A DNA stretch of 64,000 bases. Source: Zanthoxylum bungeanum (taxonomy: Eukaryota > Streptophyta > Magnoliopsida > Sapindales > Rutaceae). The notes under the pieces are model-generated. The model did no database searches, was not told where the DNA came from, and saw nothing but the letters and a program-made list of their open reading frames with translations. The stretch is taken from positions 221,458 to 285,457 of the forward strand of contig SKCR01023789.1 of the NCBI GenBank assembly GCA_019454045.1, written 5' to 3'. This document shows positions 9,898-22,271 of this stretch, piece after piece; positions within the stretch are counted from its first letter, which is position 1, and each line of letters begins with the position of its first letter. The position numbers and the translations under genes were made by a program.

Positions 9898-10860
9898 AAC
9901 AACCTTCTTTACTCGTCTCTTCCTCAGAGATGATGCTAATAACATCACTTGGAAAGAAAAATTCCTTGCCGGTTTACCTACCCTTCTAGGTGAAAAAGTT
10001 AGGAATTCCATTAAATCCCTCTATGATAACCTTATCCCTTATGATAGACTTACCTATGGTGAATTAGTTAGTTTTATCAATAAGGAAGGCTTAAAGATTT
10101 GTCAAGATTTGAAGTTACAGAAACGCCTGAAATGGGAGCTTAGGAAGTCTAAGCAAGAACTAGGTAGTTTTTGTAAACAATTCAATTATGACCCCTTTAA
10201 AGCCAGTACCTCTAAGGATTGTGAAGGAAACTGTTCTTCCAAGCCTTATAGAAAGAGATATCATTCTAAGAAGTTTAAAAAGTCTTTCCCTAACCCTAAA
10301 GAGAATTTTTATAAGAAGCCTTCAAGGCCTTATAAAAAGCCCAATAGGAAACCCCAAAATTCTAAGAATAAAGCCCTTTCACTACAAAGAAGCAACTTGT
10401 TATAAATGCGGAAAGAAAGGTCATACTGCAAAATATTGTAGAATGAACAAGAAGCTTCATGAGCTTGATCTCAGTGAAGAAATCCTTTCCAAAATAACAA
10501 ATTTGCTTATTGATTCTTCTGACTCTGAACTTTCCCTAACAGGAAACTCTGAGCCCTTACAGGTTGATGAGTTAATTGACTCTGATACCTCCAGTCAAAG
10601 CGATAGTGATTCTAGCACAGAATCTTACTTAAAAAGTAAAAAACTTAATGTTTTGACTAAAGATCAAGAAACTTTTCTTGAAATTGTAAAGCATATTTCA
10701 AACCCTGATTTACAAAAAGAATATCTTGATAAACTCTTAAAGACTTTCGACAAAAGTGGATCAAGTGAATCTTCAAAAACTCCTGTTTTGAAACAAAATG
10801 CTTATGATCTTACTCAGATTTTAAGAAAAAGGAAAAACAAAAAGACACACCCAATGTTCA
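9898..10860 (+). pseudogene. Pararetrovirus coat protein, C-terminal part with CCHC zinc knuckle
   Basis: From about 9898 the frame reads FFTRLFLRDDANNITWKEKF and LTYGELVSFINKEGL, then a strongly basic Lys/Arg tract (10230-10370). A one-base shift near 10370-10385 moves the reading into the frame with the knuckle CYKCGKKGHTAKYC (10399-10440). Ser/Asp-rich sequence follows. This matches Caulimoviridae coat proteins, which bind the genome through the knuckle. The coding sequence dissolves into an AT repeat at about 10876. It is broken by the frameshift and lacks its N-terminal half. Confidence 0.82.
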
Positions 10861-10874
10861 AGATCTCCAAAAAG

Positions 10875-10875
<1 letters not shown>

Positions 10876-10942
<67 letters not shown>
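10876..10942. repeat. AT then AC microsatellites at the right edge of the pararetrovirus
   Basis: About 21 AT dinucleotides (10876-10918) are followed by about 11 AC dinucleotides. The viral coat frame ends exactly where they start. Together with the tract at 5261-5310 they bracket the virus. Confidence 0.92.
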
Positions 10943-10977
10943 TATGCATCCTCATGTTTCTTTCTATACTAGCTATG
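10943..10977 (-). repeat. LARD 3' LTR, segment 2
   Basis: A short unique stretch lies between the microsatellite and Cop1. By position it belongs to the host LARD LTR. The other LTR copy lacks this part, so it cannot be aligned. It ends in ctatg, likely one side of the Cop1 target duplication. Confidence 0.45.
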
Positions 10978-13082
10978 TGTTGGTTTCTTAATAGGTCCAA
11001 GATCCATCAAATAAGCATGAAAAGGGCATGAATACATCAAAGAAGTAAGGTGGAAAACATACTCACAATGATTGGTTTGGATGCATCAAAGAACACAAGT
11101 CTTTTCTTCCTTGTTGAAGGTTCGGCCATGGCTTCCAAGAGAAGTGGGGTGCACGGTTTTGGCCCTCTTTGTGTCTCCAAGATTCGGCCATGGGAGACCT
11201 CCATTGAAGCTCCAAGCTTCAAGCTTCAAAAGGGATTCCATGCTCATGAAGACACTTCCTTATCACCTTTGTAATAACCCATTTGTGTGCTAGCACTTTG
11301 TCTTTCTTTTGCTTCTCACGGCCAAGCCATGATTTGGTGAAGAGGAAGAAGAAAACGGCTCCAAGCCGTGAGAGAAGAGGAGGGAAAATGAAAAAATCGT
11401 AAGGTGTGTTGGGAGAGAGAGAAAGAAAAGCTTTTCTATATATCATTTTTATTATATTTACCAAGTAAATAAAATAAAACATAAATACCACTTTTTACTT
11501 TTCAAAAAAAGCAAAAGTCAAAAAGCAAAAAGCAAAAGAGGCTCTTCAACTCACATCACTATTCACATCAAGTCACTTTAATAAAGTGACAACTTGTCAT
11601 GTCACATCACTCAAAGTGATAAGTGATTTGACGAATGATGCGACTAGCGATTTGACGCTTGATGTGACTTGCGTGCCGCGCTTGTATTCGAAATGCGAAT
11701 GCGCTCGCAATCACTCTTGGGCTCGGGTTCGCTAATTCCAAATTAATGAATTTTCCGTCGTGTCGGAATTAAATGATTACGCCTAACGAAATCACTATTC
11801 ACATCGCTAACAAATTAATTCTAAATTAATTCGTTCGTCCGAATTAAAATCTAATTTTAATTCCGCGTCGAAATCCAATTTCGCATAATATATCGAATAT
11901 ATTATTTTATCGATTAATTCCAAATTAATCGTTCTCTCTCTTTAATTAATATTTTATCCCAGATAAAATATCTCCGTAATTAATCCTAGATTAATTTTCT
12001 CTCTCTTCTAATTAATCCCAGATTAATAAATTGCGAGTCATACATCATCGGTGAATCTTCGGGAAGCGACCAATGAGATCCCTGGATATGTTGACAGTAA
12101 ATACGGTCGTCAGACTATCCGAACACGTAAGTATCTCGTACTACGTTTATACCGATTTACAAGACAAGGTTGGCTTCTAGCAAAGCGCCATGCCTACCCA
12201 ATTCTCCAGAAATATCCTTATAGGAATATGTGATCTATATCAAGCGTAATATACCGAAGTATTGCATATTTCTGTCCAGTATCGGATGATCACGTGCTAG
12301 GCTTGGGGCTGGAATTATGTCTGCCCCGTACGAAGCACATATCGGATGTCTGGTAACTAGTCTCTATAATCGGATATACATGACCTACTCGTAATATCCC
12401 GATAGCTCGAGCATTGAAGAGAATGAGTTTCGTGTCCTACGTGACCATCATCTCCACTATGACTGGAGTGATACTTCCGTCTTGACATCACACCCAACAC
12501 ACTACGATTCTCAATATACTCAGCATTGGCGTACGCAGAACCGGTTAAAGCCCTGGACAACCTCAACCAAAGTATATTGATTGTCGCAAGTATTAGCGGT
12601 GCAAGTCTCAGGTCAAGACCAAATACACCTACCCTGATTTCGGACTTCCATAGACCCATAGTCATACTACCAATGGAATTCCGAGGGGATATATCCAGAG
12701 CGAAGCCGTTTCCCGTACCATCGGTGAAACACAACCTCCTATTACACTTGCATGAGTATCCTATACTCAAATATATGAGAACTATGCCGTTGTGTCCTCA
12801 CAAACGCGCACAAGTGCAATACTAGTCTTTTACGTATTTATCGATGTCCAATCTCGATAATACTCTGACTAGGGATATTTAACGATTTATCCTTCATGGA
12901 CTGATACTTTCTCATATCATTCTCCGTCCAGGAATAAATCATAGGGACCTCTCATCATTTATACATTTAGGTGATCTAATCACAAATGCTAAGAGTGCAA
13001 TCTCCTCTGTCACATAGTTAATTTGTACAACAACACCGTGATCTGTACAAATAGTGACGCTATAGGTCATAATTGTCTAACA
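10978..13082 (-). repeat. Cop1 3' LTR
   Basis: The LTR is 2,105 bp and begins in element sense with TGTTAGACAATTATGACC (a C-to-T change from the family TGTTGGACA). It ends GAAACCAACA. It contains the palindrome array (about 11735-12035). It also has a sense-strand open frame of 137 codons (12357-12770) that is partly open in related LTRs. I do not treat that frame as a gene. Confidence 0.9.
11735..12035. repeat. Palindrome array in the Cop1 LTR
   Basis: Consecutive perfect or near-perfect palindromes with 3-nt loops occur here. Examples are GAATTAATT-CTA-AATTAATTC, GAAAT-CCA-ATTTC, GATTAATT-CCA-AATTAATC, ATTTTATC-CCA-GATAAAAT and ATTAATC-CCA-GATTAAT. Loops read TGG or TAG in element sense. 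The same series occurs in every related LTR of the window. Confidence 0.9.
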
Positions 13083-13096
13083 ATCTCCCACTTGGC
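13083..13096 (-). promoter_or_regulatory. Cop1 polypurine tract
   Basis: In element sense, GCCAAGTGGGAGAT lies directly before the 3' LTR. It is the primer for plus-strand DNA in copia elements. Confidence 0.85.
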
Positions 13097-16000
13097 CTAT
13101 AGCCAGTCACTCGAGTGTCTTACACCCGAACTATGTATGGTGGGCTCAAACTGCTGATTAAATGCTTTCGTCAGCAGATTTGTATGATTGTCATCTGATG
13201 TGATTTATTCGATCATCACATCGCTACGATGTATGATCCGAACGAATCAGATGAATGGTCGAAGTATATATCTGAATCTTTGATGAGACCATTAATTCTT
13301 TATCCTGTGCTGACGCCTAGCTCAGCTGCTAACAGAACTATATCTAATCTAATTAGATTTGTTATTGGCCCAGATGGCTTCTATTGCTGCCTCAACTGCT
13401 GCAATTAACCCGTATTTGTTGTTTATTCGGTAACAGTACCTTGCTTGGAAGATTTCCAACTCACTGTACCGTTTTTTCAAACTGTATAGTACCGTTTGCG
13501 ACTTTTAGCCGTCTTTATCGGTTATAGGAAACTTGCTACAATGACCCCAGTCACTTCAAATTCTCATTCTTTAGAGACTAAGACAGCATCCTTAGTTCTC
13601 TAAGATACAGTCGGATGTTCTTAACATCAATCCAGTGACTTTCACTCGGATTGGCCTGTTTGTGAATTCATATGCTCAAAGCGTATGAGACACCAGGTCT
13701 CGTACATTTTTCAATGTACGGTTTCTCGGAGAGTATTCAAAAGCCAAGCTTTCGCCGATATTTATTTTATGGGAATATCATTTCCAAGAAATGACATATT
13801 ATCATTATTTTATAGGACATCCACTGTCAGTGTGCTCCCACTAACCCTTTTATTTACACAAGAATCTTTTCTTTTTGAATTAAATCATAAATCATTATGA
13901 TTACATCAAAACGATAATTCCAAGAACCTAATGCTTACTTCAATCCAATATATATCGAATAACAAGCATTATCCAAATGGATTTACCGTGGCAACAAGTA
14001 AGAGGTTGAATCGTAATCAACACAATGTTGATAACGATACCTTTCCGTTAAAAGCCTAGCTTTATACGTTGGTATGTTGCCATCCATGTACGTCTTCCTT
14101 GAAGACTTATATAGTACCAATAGGCACAATGCCTTTGGTACATCAACTAGTATCCAAACTGGTTGATGTACATGGAATCCATTTCGGATTATATGGCACT
14201 TTGCTATAATAAGGGAGTTGATACCTTGTATCACTTCCTCATACGTAGTCAGTTGGTATTTTCAATAAGATAGACATCTTTATAAGGTGTGACCAGAAAC
14301 CCATACCCCAGGTTTTTTTTCTGACTCTGTCCGACCTACGTTGTTCTTGTGTATTCGAAGATCAATGGTATAGTTTCATCCTTGATGAACCATTTATGTT
14401 CCATTTCGATTCGGTGCCTTGAACAGTATTACTCCGATTTTCATCGAGTTATACTATCCTCCCACTTACCACTGCATATCGGTATTCCTCTCAGGAAAAC
14501 CGCATGGTGAGCAACAATCTGATTGTTCTCTTATGAGGTGTATAAGTACAATACTTATGGTATCCCTAGGATAACCTACAATCGGCATTTATCCTATTTG
14601 GGTTTTAGTTTGGTATCATCCAAACATATGCATAGCATTCCCAAATATTCAGGAATGTGAAACCCGGTTTCTTTTCCTGTTCATATCTAATATGATATCT
14701 GTCAAACAGATTATTATGAAATCTTATTCAAAATAAGTTCTTGCAATGTTTAAAGCTTATCCGTTGAAGGAAATGGTAGCTCAGAGCGACTCGTGATTAA
14801 CCTTATTATGTCTAATAAAATTCGGTTAATCCGTTCGGACACACCGTCAAACTGACGTGTTCCGTGAGGAGTCCTCATTGAAAGAATACTATACTCTTTC
14901 AAGTATACTAGAAACTTATTGCTTAAGTATTTTCCATTACAGTCTTACCGTGACAGTTTAATACTTTAGTTGATATGTTTGTTTATTTCGTGTCGAAACT
15001 GTGAAAATTTCCGATTTGTGTTTTAAAAGAAACACATAACCATAATGCGATGCCACATCCATACAGGTCACAGAATATTCATATCCACCTCTAGCCTAGC
15101 TAGACACGGGTCCACTTGCTTCACTATGAACTAGGGCTAACAGATCAGTGCTATTTACACTTTTACCAAGTAAATAGTGTTTTTAGGCACTTTGCCCAAT
15201 AAAATAGATTCGTAGACTGTATTTGAATGAAATTTAATCAGTCCTAGTACCCACTCTTCGAAAGTGTGGATATACGAGTCTTGTTTGATTGTGTCCCAGA
15301 CAACAATGCCACATTTAAGTTTCTTAATTGATCAAATCATTTTGAGCTATTTATTTGTCATGTTATATATTTGAGATATTATTTATATTCAAAATATAAA
15401 TTCTGTTATTCACATCTAATGTGTTTATCTCAATATCATCTTTATGTAATAAAACACTTTAGTGTTCTAGAATATAAAGGTACACCCGCAGCGGGTTATA
15501 CACTGATATAGAGATAATGAATCTAGTCAAACTAGTTACATTATAATAGTTCCTTAATTTAAGTACTAACCCGAAGGTAATTCCTAAATTCAGGTATCTA
15601 TGGTTAAAACAGCGACTTTCGTCCCGTTTCCAATTTGCAGATAAATCTCAATTGATGTCATTATCCTGCTCATAGCAGATTCTAAACATCAATACATATA
15701 TTTTATGTACCACACTAAGTATTTAAAATCCAATTTCAATACTAGTCGTGAACATAATTATGACAATAATATTTGAAGTCAGAGCCTTGCTTGTCTTCAA
15801 TTCCTTTTTAGGATATGTCCTTTTATCTTCCTAGAAGATTATAATGATTTTGCCTTTGCCCGTTTTCAACATTCCAGTAGCCTTTGGCCAAGCCTCGGGT
15901 TTCTAGAATATCGAAGTAAGGTGCGCCTTGTGCTACTTGCCTAATTGCAAAGTTTGACTTTGTCTCCTTGAGAAGAGTCATTAATTCTCCAAGAATTATT

Positions 16001-16640
16001 TATTGTAATTAGTACTTCAAAGATCTAAAATAGATCCATGAAAATCCTTCAATTTCATTATCATGCTTTAAGGATCTAATCCTTAATTGTGATACAGAAA
16101 TTAAGGAGTCTACTTGACAAGTATAATGGATTAAGCACTAAAGTTATCATTACATGAATATTCCAAATATCATGTTCCACTTATTTGCTTAACTTCGAGC
16201 TTTAGGCATAATACGTTATTTTATCAAATAAAGTAACTTATTATTTTCCAAGACCATCTTGAAATTTATTCCCAATTTGAAAAATCATAATCGTTCAAAT
16301 ACACTTTCACCCATGATTATGTTTTAAACACTAATATTTCAATTTATCTTGATTCTAATAGTCCAACTATTTAATAAACGATTTATGGTACTATGTATTA
16401 TATTGATTATTATAGTCCAACTATACAATCAAATATAATTTAAATTAATTAACCTCAATTACATTGATTACTATAATCCAATTATAAAATCAAATGTAAA
16501 TCGAAATTAATTAATTCAAATATATTGATTACTATAATCCAATTATATAACCAACTATAATACAGTCCAACTGTTATTAAAACAACAATTTAAATATTAG
16601 TCTAACTAACATTTAATTAACGACGAAATAATTTGTGATT
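13097..16640 (-). pseudogene. Cop1 gag-pol, heavily degenerate
   Basis: By position and local match to Cop3, minus-strand sequence here descends from copia gag, protease, integrase, RT and RNase H. RNase H is nearest the LTR (13100-13700), RT about 13750-14450, integrase about 14700-15450, protease about 15600-15800 and gag above that. Integrase-to-RT linker sequence at 14330-14760 aligns well with 58380-58870 of Cop3. Stops and frameshifts occur throughout. Three stops (TGA at 14702-14704, TAG at 14687-14689, TGA at 14681-14683, minus strand) are identical to stops in Cop2. No functional product is possible. Confidence 0.75.
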
Positions 16641-18854
16641 GAGCTCGTATGGCAAGTAATTGAACGAATATTGCAAATTCAATTCTTGCCTCCCACTATT
16701 TTTTCGGCGAGCCTCTAACCCTCTGTCGAGTACTCGGGAAACCGTGTTTCCTAGTGGGCTAGGATCTCGTTAAATATCACACAATCTTGACTTTGGCCAA
16801 CAAATTGTATGATAATTAACTAGGTAGATCTCTAAGATCAATTGGATCCAATCCAATTCCTAGATACGGTAGGAGGACGTCCAAGTCCGAAACATATAAT
16901 CTTATATATGCCAATACATCTAATGTATTACCTAACCTTTTTCCTCTGAATCAACTAAGCCTTGGCTTTGGCACAACAAACTTAGTGATCCCAGTCAAGC
17001 GCAACCCATTGACCATGGAAAGCTTCGTAATCAATGTCGATGGACAAGAAGTGGTCTTGACTTTGGCCAACAAACCACAACTTGGACAAGACAATGATAT
17101 GGAACAAAGCCTTCGTGATTCAAACACATCTTCGACATACAAAGGCCTTGACTTTGGCCAACAAACCAATGCCGTCTAGGATCTTGAGTGAGAATCACTC
17201 AATGGAAGGAAAAACGTTTAATATTGAACGAGGGTTTTTCGCGTGCAAATTGGCAACCAGTTTATTATCTTTGTTAAGATCTCATCATCATACAACCTTA
17301 AACATGCATTCTAAACACATAATAAAGCGTATATGAAATAAAATAATAATGATATGCGGATGGATATTTTACATTGATCCTAGATCAAATCTCTCATTTT
17401 CTCTCTCCAAAGCTATCATATGTATTTACTTCTACTCGTTACACTACACTTCTAAAGAAACCTCATTTACATTGAGGGGAATAGGTGAGAAGAGAATACA
17501 AAGAGTATAGGGTGATAAGGCTGGACTTGCAGGTCCAATTAATAAATCAAATTTATTACAATTTCCAAAATCATCCCACCCGACTAATATCCATCCGATA
17601 TACATTATTCATGCATCGCAACCATGTATTCATACAAGCATGTTATCAATCAATCTAATCTAATTAACTAATTTGATAATTAGTGATCATCCAATGTTCA
17701 AACAACGATTTGATTTTTGCTCGAGTCAAACTCGTTTTGCGAATAAGTACTCAAAATATGAATTCTCGAATTAAATTAAACTACATAATTAAGTCCAATT
17801 TAATATGCATTTAATTCTAATTCTCTATTTAATTTCAAATTAAATATTACACTTTTATTAACGAACCTTTACGATTTAATTCCAAATTCAATCATTATGG
17901 GTCTCAAAGCCCGATTAACATCTAATATTTATTTAATTAAAGTCCAATGGGCTTTTAATTAATTTCTTTAAGGCGTGGACTTTTGGTCAACTCGGGTAAA
18001 ACCGAATAACCAAAATCCAATCCGGGAGTTACCCCATAAGCCTTTAAATTAATTTTGGCCCATTTGGCCCAATTAAATAATTAAGGTCCATTAAGTCATA
18101 ATTGGACTCTTTGGATGCGGTTTTGGGCCTAATTGGATCCAACCAATTTTTCCTAAATCCAACTTTGTACAACAAAGCCCAAAAGCCCAATTACAACCTA
18201 TAAGGCCCAATTTCCAAAATAAGCCCAAATTAATTAACTTATAAAATTCCAAATTCCACAATTAATTAACCTAAGTGTAATACACAATTAATCACCCATT
18301 TAACATTCCTAAAACATCAATTAGCCTAATTAATCATGCACTTTAATAACAAATAGTGTTCAACACAATTTCATCAAAATCAAACCCATTTTCACATGCT
18401 TTTGTTCTCGGTAATTAGGGGTTTTTGCATTCCGATTCGGTTTCAATCCAATTGAATCCACAATCATCATTTCCCAAATCAATTCAACTCATCCAATGAA
18501 TTAAAATCAAAAAACACAATGAATTTCAAATTTTCAAGAATTCGGCCAAGCCACTTTAAAAGGAAAAATTGTTCCAAATCAAAATTCAATCCAATTGAAC
18601 TTCAAAATAACATTACCCACTTGTTTTAAGTCATCCAATGATCAAACAAACAAAATCACCAAGAAATTAGGGTTCTTTAATTTCGGCCATGCCCAAAATT
18701 TTGGGGAAAAATGGATCCAATCCAATTTCATGAAATTGAACATACACAACATCAATTCAACCTCATTCAAGCATACTTAATCAAACAATTCAACCAAATC
18801 ATTCTTAAATCAAGTTTACCCAGTTTTAACCCTAACTTTTCATGCTTGATCAAA
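16641..18854 (-). other. Cop1 long untranslated leader with repeats
   Basis: About 2.2 kb lie between primer site and gag without coding sequence. Several copies of a motif near TTTGTTGGCCAAAGTCAAG (element sense) fall at 16785-17165. A dense group of TGGGCC/TGGGCT motifs falls at about 17890-18250. The same layout is found in Cop2 and Cop3. Confidence 0.7.
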
Positions 18855-18868
18855 GCTCAAAGATACCA
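18855..18868 (-). promoter_or_regulatory. Cop1 primer-binding site, variant
   Basis: In element sense, TGGTATCTTTGAGC lies one base after the 5' LTR. The first seven bases match initiator tRNA-Met, then TTT replaces the A of TGGTATCAGAGC. Cop3 has exactly the same variant. Confidence 0.75.
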
Positions 18869-18869
18869 T

Positions 18870-20758
18870 TGTTGGTTTCTTAATAGGTCCCAAGATCCAT
18901 CAAATAAGCATGAAAATGGCATGAATACATCAAAGAAGTAAGACGGAAAATATACTCACATGATTGGTTTGGATGAATCAAAGAACACAAGTCTTTTCTT
19001 CCTTGTTGAAGGTTCGGCCATGGCTTCCAAGAGCAGTGGGGTGCACAGTTTTAGCCCTCTTTGTGTCTCCAAGATTCGGCCATGGGAGACCTCAATTGAA
19101 GCTCCAAGCTTCAAGCTTCAAAAGGGATTCCATGCTCATGAAGACACTTCCCTATCACCTTTGTTATAACCCATTTGTGTGCTAGCACTTTGTCTTCCTT
19201 TTGCTTCTCACGGCCAAGCCATGATTTGGTGAAGAGGAAGAAGAAAACGGCTCCAAGCCGTGAGAGAAGAGGAGGGAAAATGAAAAAATCGTGAGGTGTG
19301 TTGGGAGAGAGAGAAAGAAAAGCTTTTCTATATATCATTTTTATTATATTTACCAAGTAAATAAAATAAAAATGATATTTTTGCAATCCCTCTCGGGCTC
19401 GAGTTCGCTAATTCCAAATTAACGAATTTTCCGTCGCGTCGGAATTAAATGATTACGCCTAGCGAAATCACTATTCACATCGTTAACGAATTAATTCTAA
19501 ATTAATTCATTCGCTCGGATTAAAATCTAATTTTAATTCCGCATCGAAATCCAATTTCGTATAATATATCGAATATATTATTTTATCAATTAATTCCAAA
19601 TTAATCGTTCTCTCTCTTTAATTAATATTTTATCCCAGATAAAATATCTCCGTAATTAATCCCAGATTAATTTTCTCTCTCTTCTAATTAATCCCAGATT
19701 AATAAAGTGTGAGTCATACATCATCGGTGAATCTTCGGGAAGCGACCCATGAGATCCTCAGATATGTTGGCAGTAAATACGGTCGTCGGACTATCCGAAC
19801 ACGTAAGTACCTCGTACTACATTTATACCGATTTACAAGACAAGGTTGGCTTTTAGCAAAGCGCCATGCCTACCCAATTCTCTAGAAATATCCTTATAGG
19901 AATATATGATCTATATCAAGCGTAGTATACCGAAGTATTGCGTATTTCTGTCCAGTATCGGATGATTACGTGCTAGGCCTGGGGCTAGAATTGTGTCTGC
20001 CTCGTACGAAACATATATCAGATGTCTGGTAACTAGTCTCTATAATCGGATATACATGACCTAGTCATAATATCCCGATAGCTCGAGCATTTAAGAGAAC
20101 GAGTTCCGTATCCTACGTAACCATCATCTCCACTATGACTGGAGTGATACTTCCGTCTTGACATCACACCCAACACACTATGATTCTCAATATACTCAGC
20201 ATTAGCGTACAGATAACCGGTTAAAGCCGTGGATGACCTCAACCAAAGTATATTGATTGTCGCAAGTATTAGCGGTGCAAGTCTCAGGTCAAGACCAAAT
20301 ACACCTACCCTGATTTCGGACTTCCATAGACATATAGTCATACTACCAATGGAATTCCGAGGGGGTCTATCCAGAGCGAAGCTGTTTCCCGTACCATCGG
20401 TGAAACACAACCTCCTGTTACACTTGCATGAGTATCCTATACCGAAATATATGAGAACTATGCCGTTGTGTCCTCACAAACACGCACAAGTGCAATACTA
20501 GTCTTTTACGTATTTATCGATGTCCAATCTCGATAATACTCTGACTAGGGATATTTAACGATTTATCCTTCGTGGACTGATACTGTCTCATATCATTCTC
20601 CGTCCAGGAATAAATCATAGGGACCTCTCATCATTTATACATCTAGGTGATCTAATCACAAATGATAAGAGTGCAATCTCCTCTGTCACATAGTTAATTT
20701 GTACAACAACACCGTGATCTGTACAAATAGTGATGCTATGGGTCATAATTGTCCAACA
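18870..20758 (-). repeat. Cop1 5' LTR
   Basis: The LTR is 1,889 bp, from TGTTGGACAATTATGACC to GAAACCAACA in element sense. It is shorter than its partner because the block matching 11480-11700 is missing at about 19375. Otherwise it is a close match, including the palindrome array (about 19400-19710). Confidence 0.9.
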
Positions 20759-21218
20759 ATATGCTTTCTTGTAATGTCCTATATGTACATATATATGCTC
20801 TTACACTTTTACTAATCAAACATGAATCTAATATCATAATTTCTATAGTTACGCATACACATGTCATCAAAACTGTTCTAATACACAAGCATCACTTATA
20901 TACAAACATCAAATTCTCAGTTCATAAACTCATTTACATATATAATATTCACATCTACTCTATGTTCATTTAACATTCATCAAAATACTGTTACACAAAA
21001 CACATATTTACCATACACAAACTTACTTACATCCTCCGACAATATATATATATACTATTTATCTTATATACACACTTTAATACTTATGTTACTAAATACA
21101 TACATATATATGTTCCTTCTTGTGTGAATTCTACACTTGCACTCATACATGCCTAAACACATCAACTCACATACTTACTAATTTATACTTATCCCTTTAT
21201 ACTATCGCTTCTATGCTA
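20759..21218 (-). repeat. LARD 3' LTR, segment 3
   Basis: This 460-bp piece lies between Cop1 and Cop2. Its right end (from about 21170) aligns exactly with 35570-35620 of the other LARD LTR. The rest is absent there. The small frames (20749-20973, 21120-21362) are AT-rich chance frames. Confidence 0.65.
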
Positions 21219-22271
21219 TGTTGGACAATTATGACCCATAGCGTCACTATTTGTACAGATCATGGTGTTGTTGTACAAATTAACTATGTGACAAAGGAGA
21301 CTGTACTCTTATCATTTGTGATTAGATCACCAAGATATATAAATGATGAGAGGTCCTTATGATTTGTTCCTTGATTGAGAATGATATGAGAGAGTATCAA
21401 TCAATGAAGGATAAATCATTAAATATCCCTGGTCAGAGTATTATCGAGATTGGACATCGATAAATACGTAAAAGACTAGTATTGCACTTGTGCGCGTTGT
21501 GAGGGCACAGCGACATAGTTCTCATATATTTGGGTATAGGATACTCATGCAAGTGTAATAGAAGGTTGTGTTTCACCGATGGTACGGGAAACAGCTTCGC
21601 TCTGGATAGACCCCCTCAGAATTCCATTGGTAGTATGACTATGTGTCTATGGAAGTCCGAAATCAGGGTAGGTGCATTTAGTCTTAACCTGAGACTTGCA
21701 CCGCTAATACTTGCGACAATTAATATACTTTGGTTGCGGTCGTCCAGGACTTTAACAGGTTCTGTGTACGCCAATGCTGGGCATATTTAGAATCGTAGTG
21801 TGTTGGGTGTGATGTCAAGACGGAAGTATCACTCTAGTCTTAGTGGAGATGATGGTCACGTAGGATACGGTATTAGTACTCTTAAATGCTGCAGCTATCG
21901 GGATAAAATGACTAGGTCAGGTTTATCCGATTATAGAGACTAGTTACCAGACATCCGACATGTGCTTCGTACGGGGCAGACACAATTCCAGCCTCAGGCC
22001 TAGCACATGATCATCCGATACTAGACATAAATACACAGTACCGTGTATACTACGTCTGATACAGATCCTTTATTCCTGTAAGGATATTTCCGGAGAATTG
22101 GGTAGGCATGGCGCTTTGCTAGAGGCCAACCTTATCTTGTAAATCTGTAAAACGTAGTATGAGGTACTCACGTGTTCGGATAGTCCGACGACCGTATTTA
22201 CTACCAACATATCCGGGGATCTCATGGGTCACTTTCCAAAGATTCACCGATGACGTATGACTCGCACTTTA

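Larger units (their letters stand above)
5311..10875. mobile_element. Endogenous plant pararetrovirus (Caulimoviridae, florendovirus-like), rearranged and broken
   Basis: A 5.6-kb block carries every hallmark of a plant pararetrovirus: 30K-type movement protein, coat protein with a CCHC zinc knuckle, aspartic protease, reverse transcriptase, RNase H, a second ORF of unknown role, and a tRNA-Met primer site. The parts are out of order. From left to right they are: the C-terminal end of RT, a non-coding piece, RNase H, the first part of ORF2, an inverted protease-RT block, the rest of ORF2, primer site, movement protein, a small inverted duplication, and coat protein. AT repeats flank both ends. 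The two-ORF layout fits the genus Florendovirus, but this rests on memory, not a search. Frames are disrupted and the catalytic core of RT is absent, so the copy is dead. Confidence 0.85.
10978..20758 (-). mobile_element. Cop1: complete but coding-dead copia element
   Basis: A minus-strand Ty1/copia element of 9.8 kb has both LTRs (10978-13082 and 18870-20758), a purine tract beside the 3' LTR and a primer site beside the 5' LTR. The flanks are ctatg (10973-10977) and atatg (20759-20763), a target duplication with one mismatch. The left LTR keeps about 200 bp (11480-11700) that the right one lacks. No reading frame over 90 codons remains in the interior. Confidence 0.88.

Noticed and set aside
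20749..21362. Short frames at 20749-20973 and 21120-21362 as genes
   Set aside because: They span LTR boundaries and AT-rich LARD LTR sequence and have no motif.
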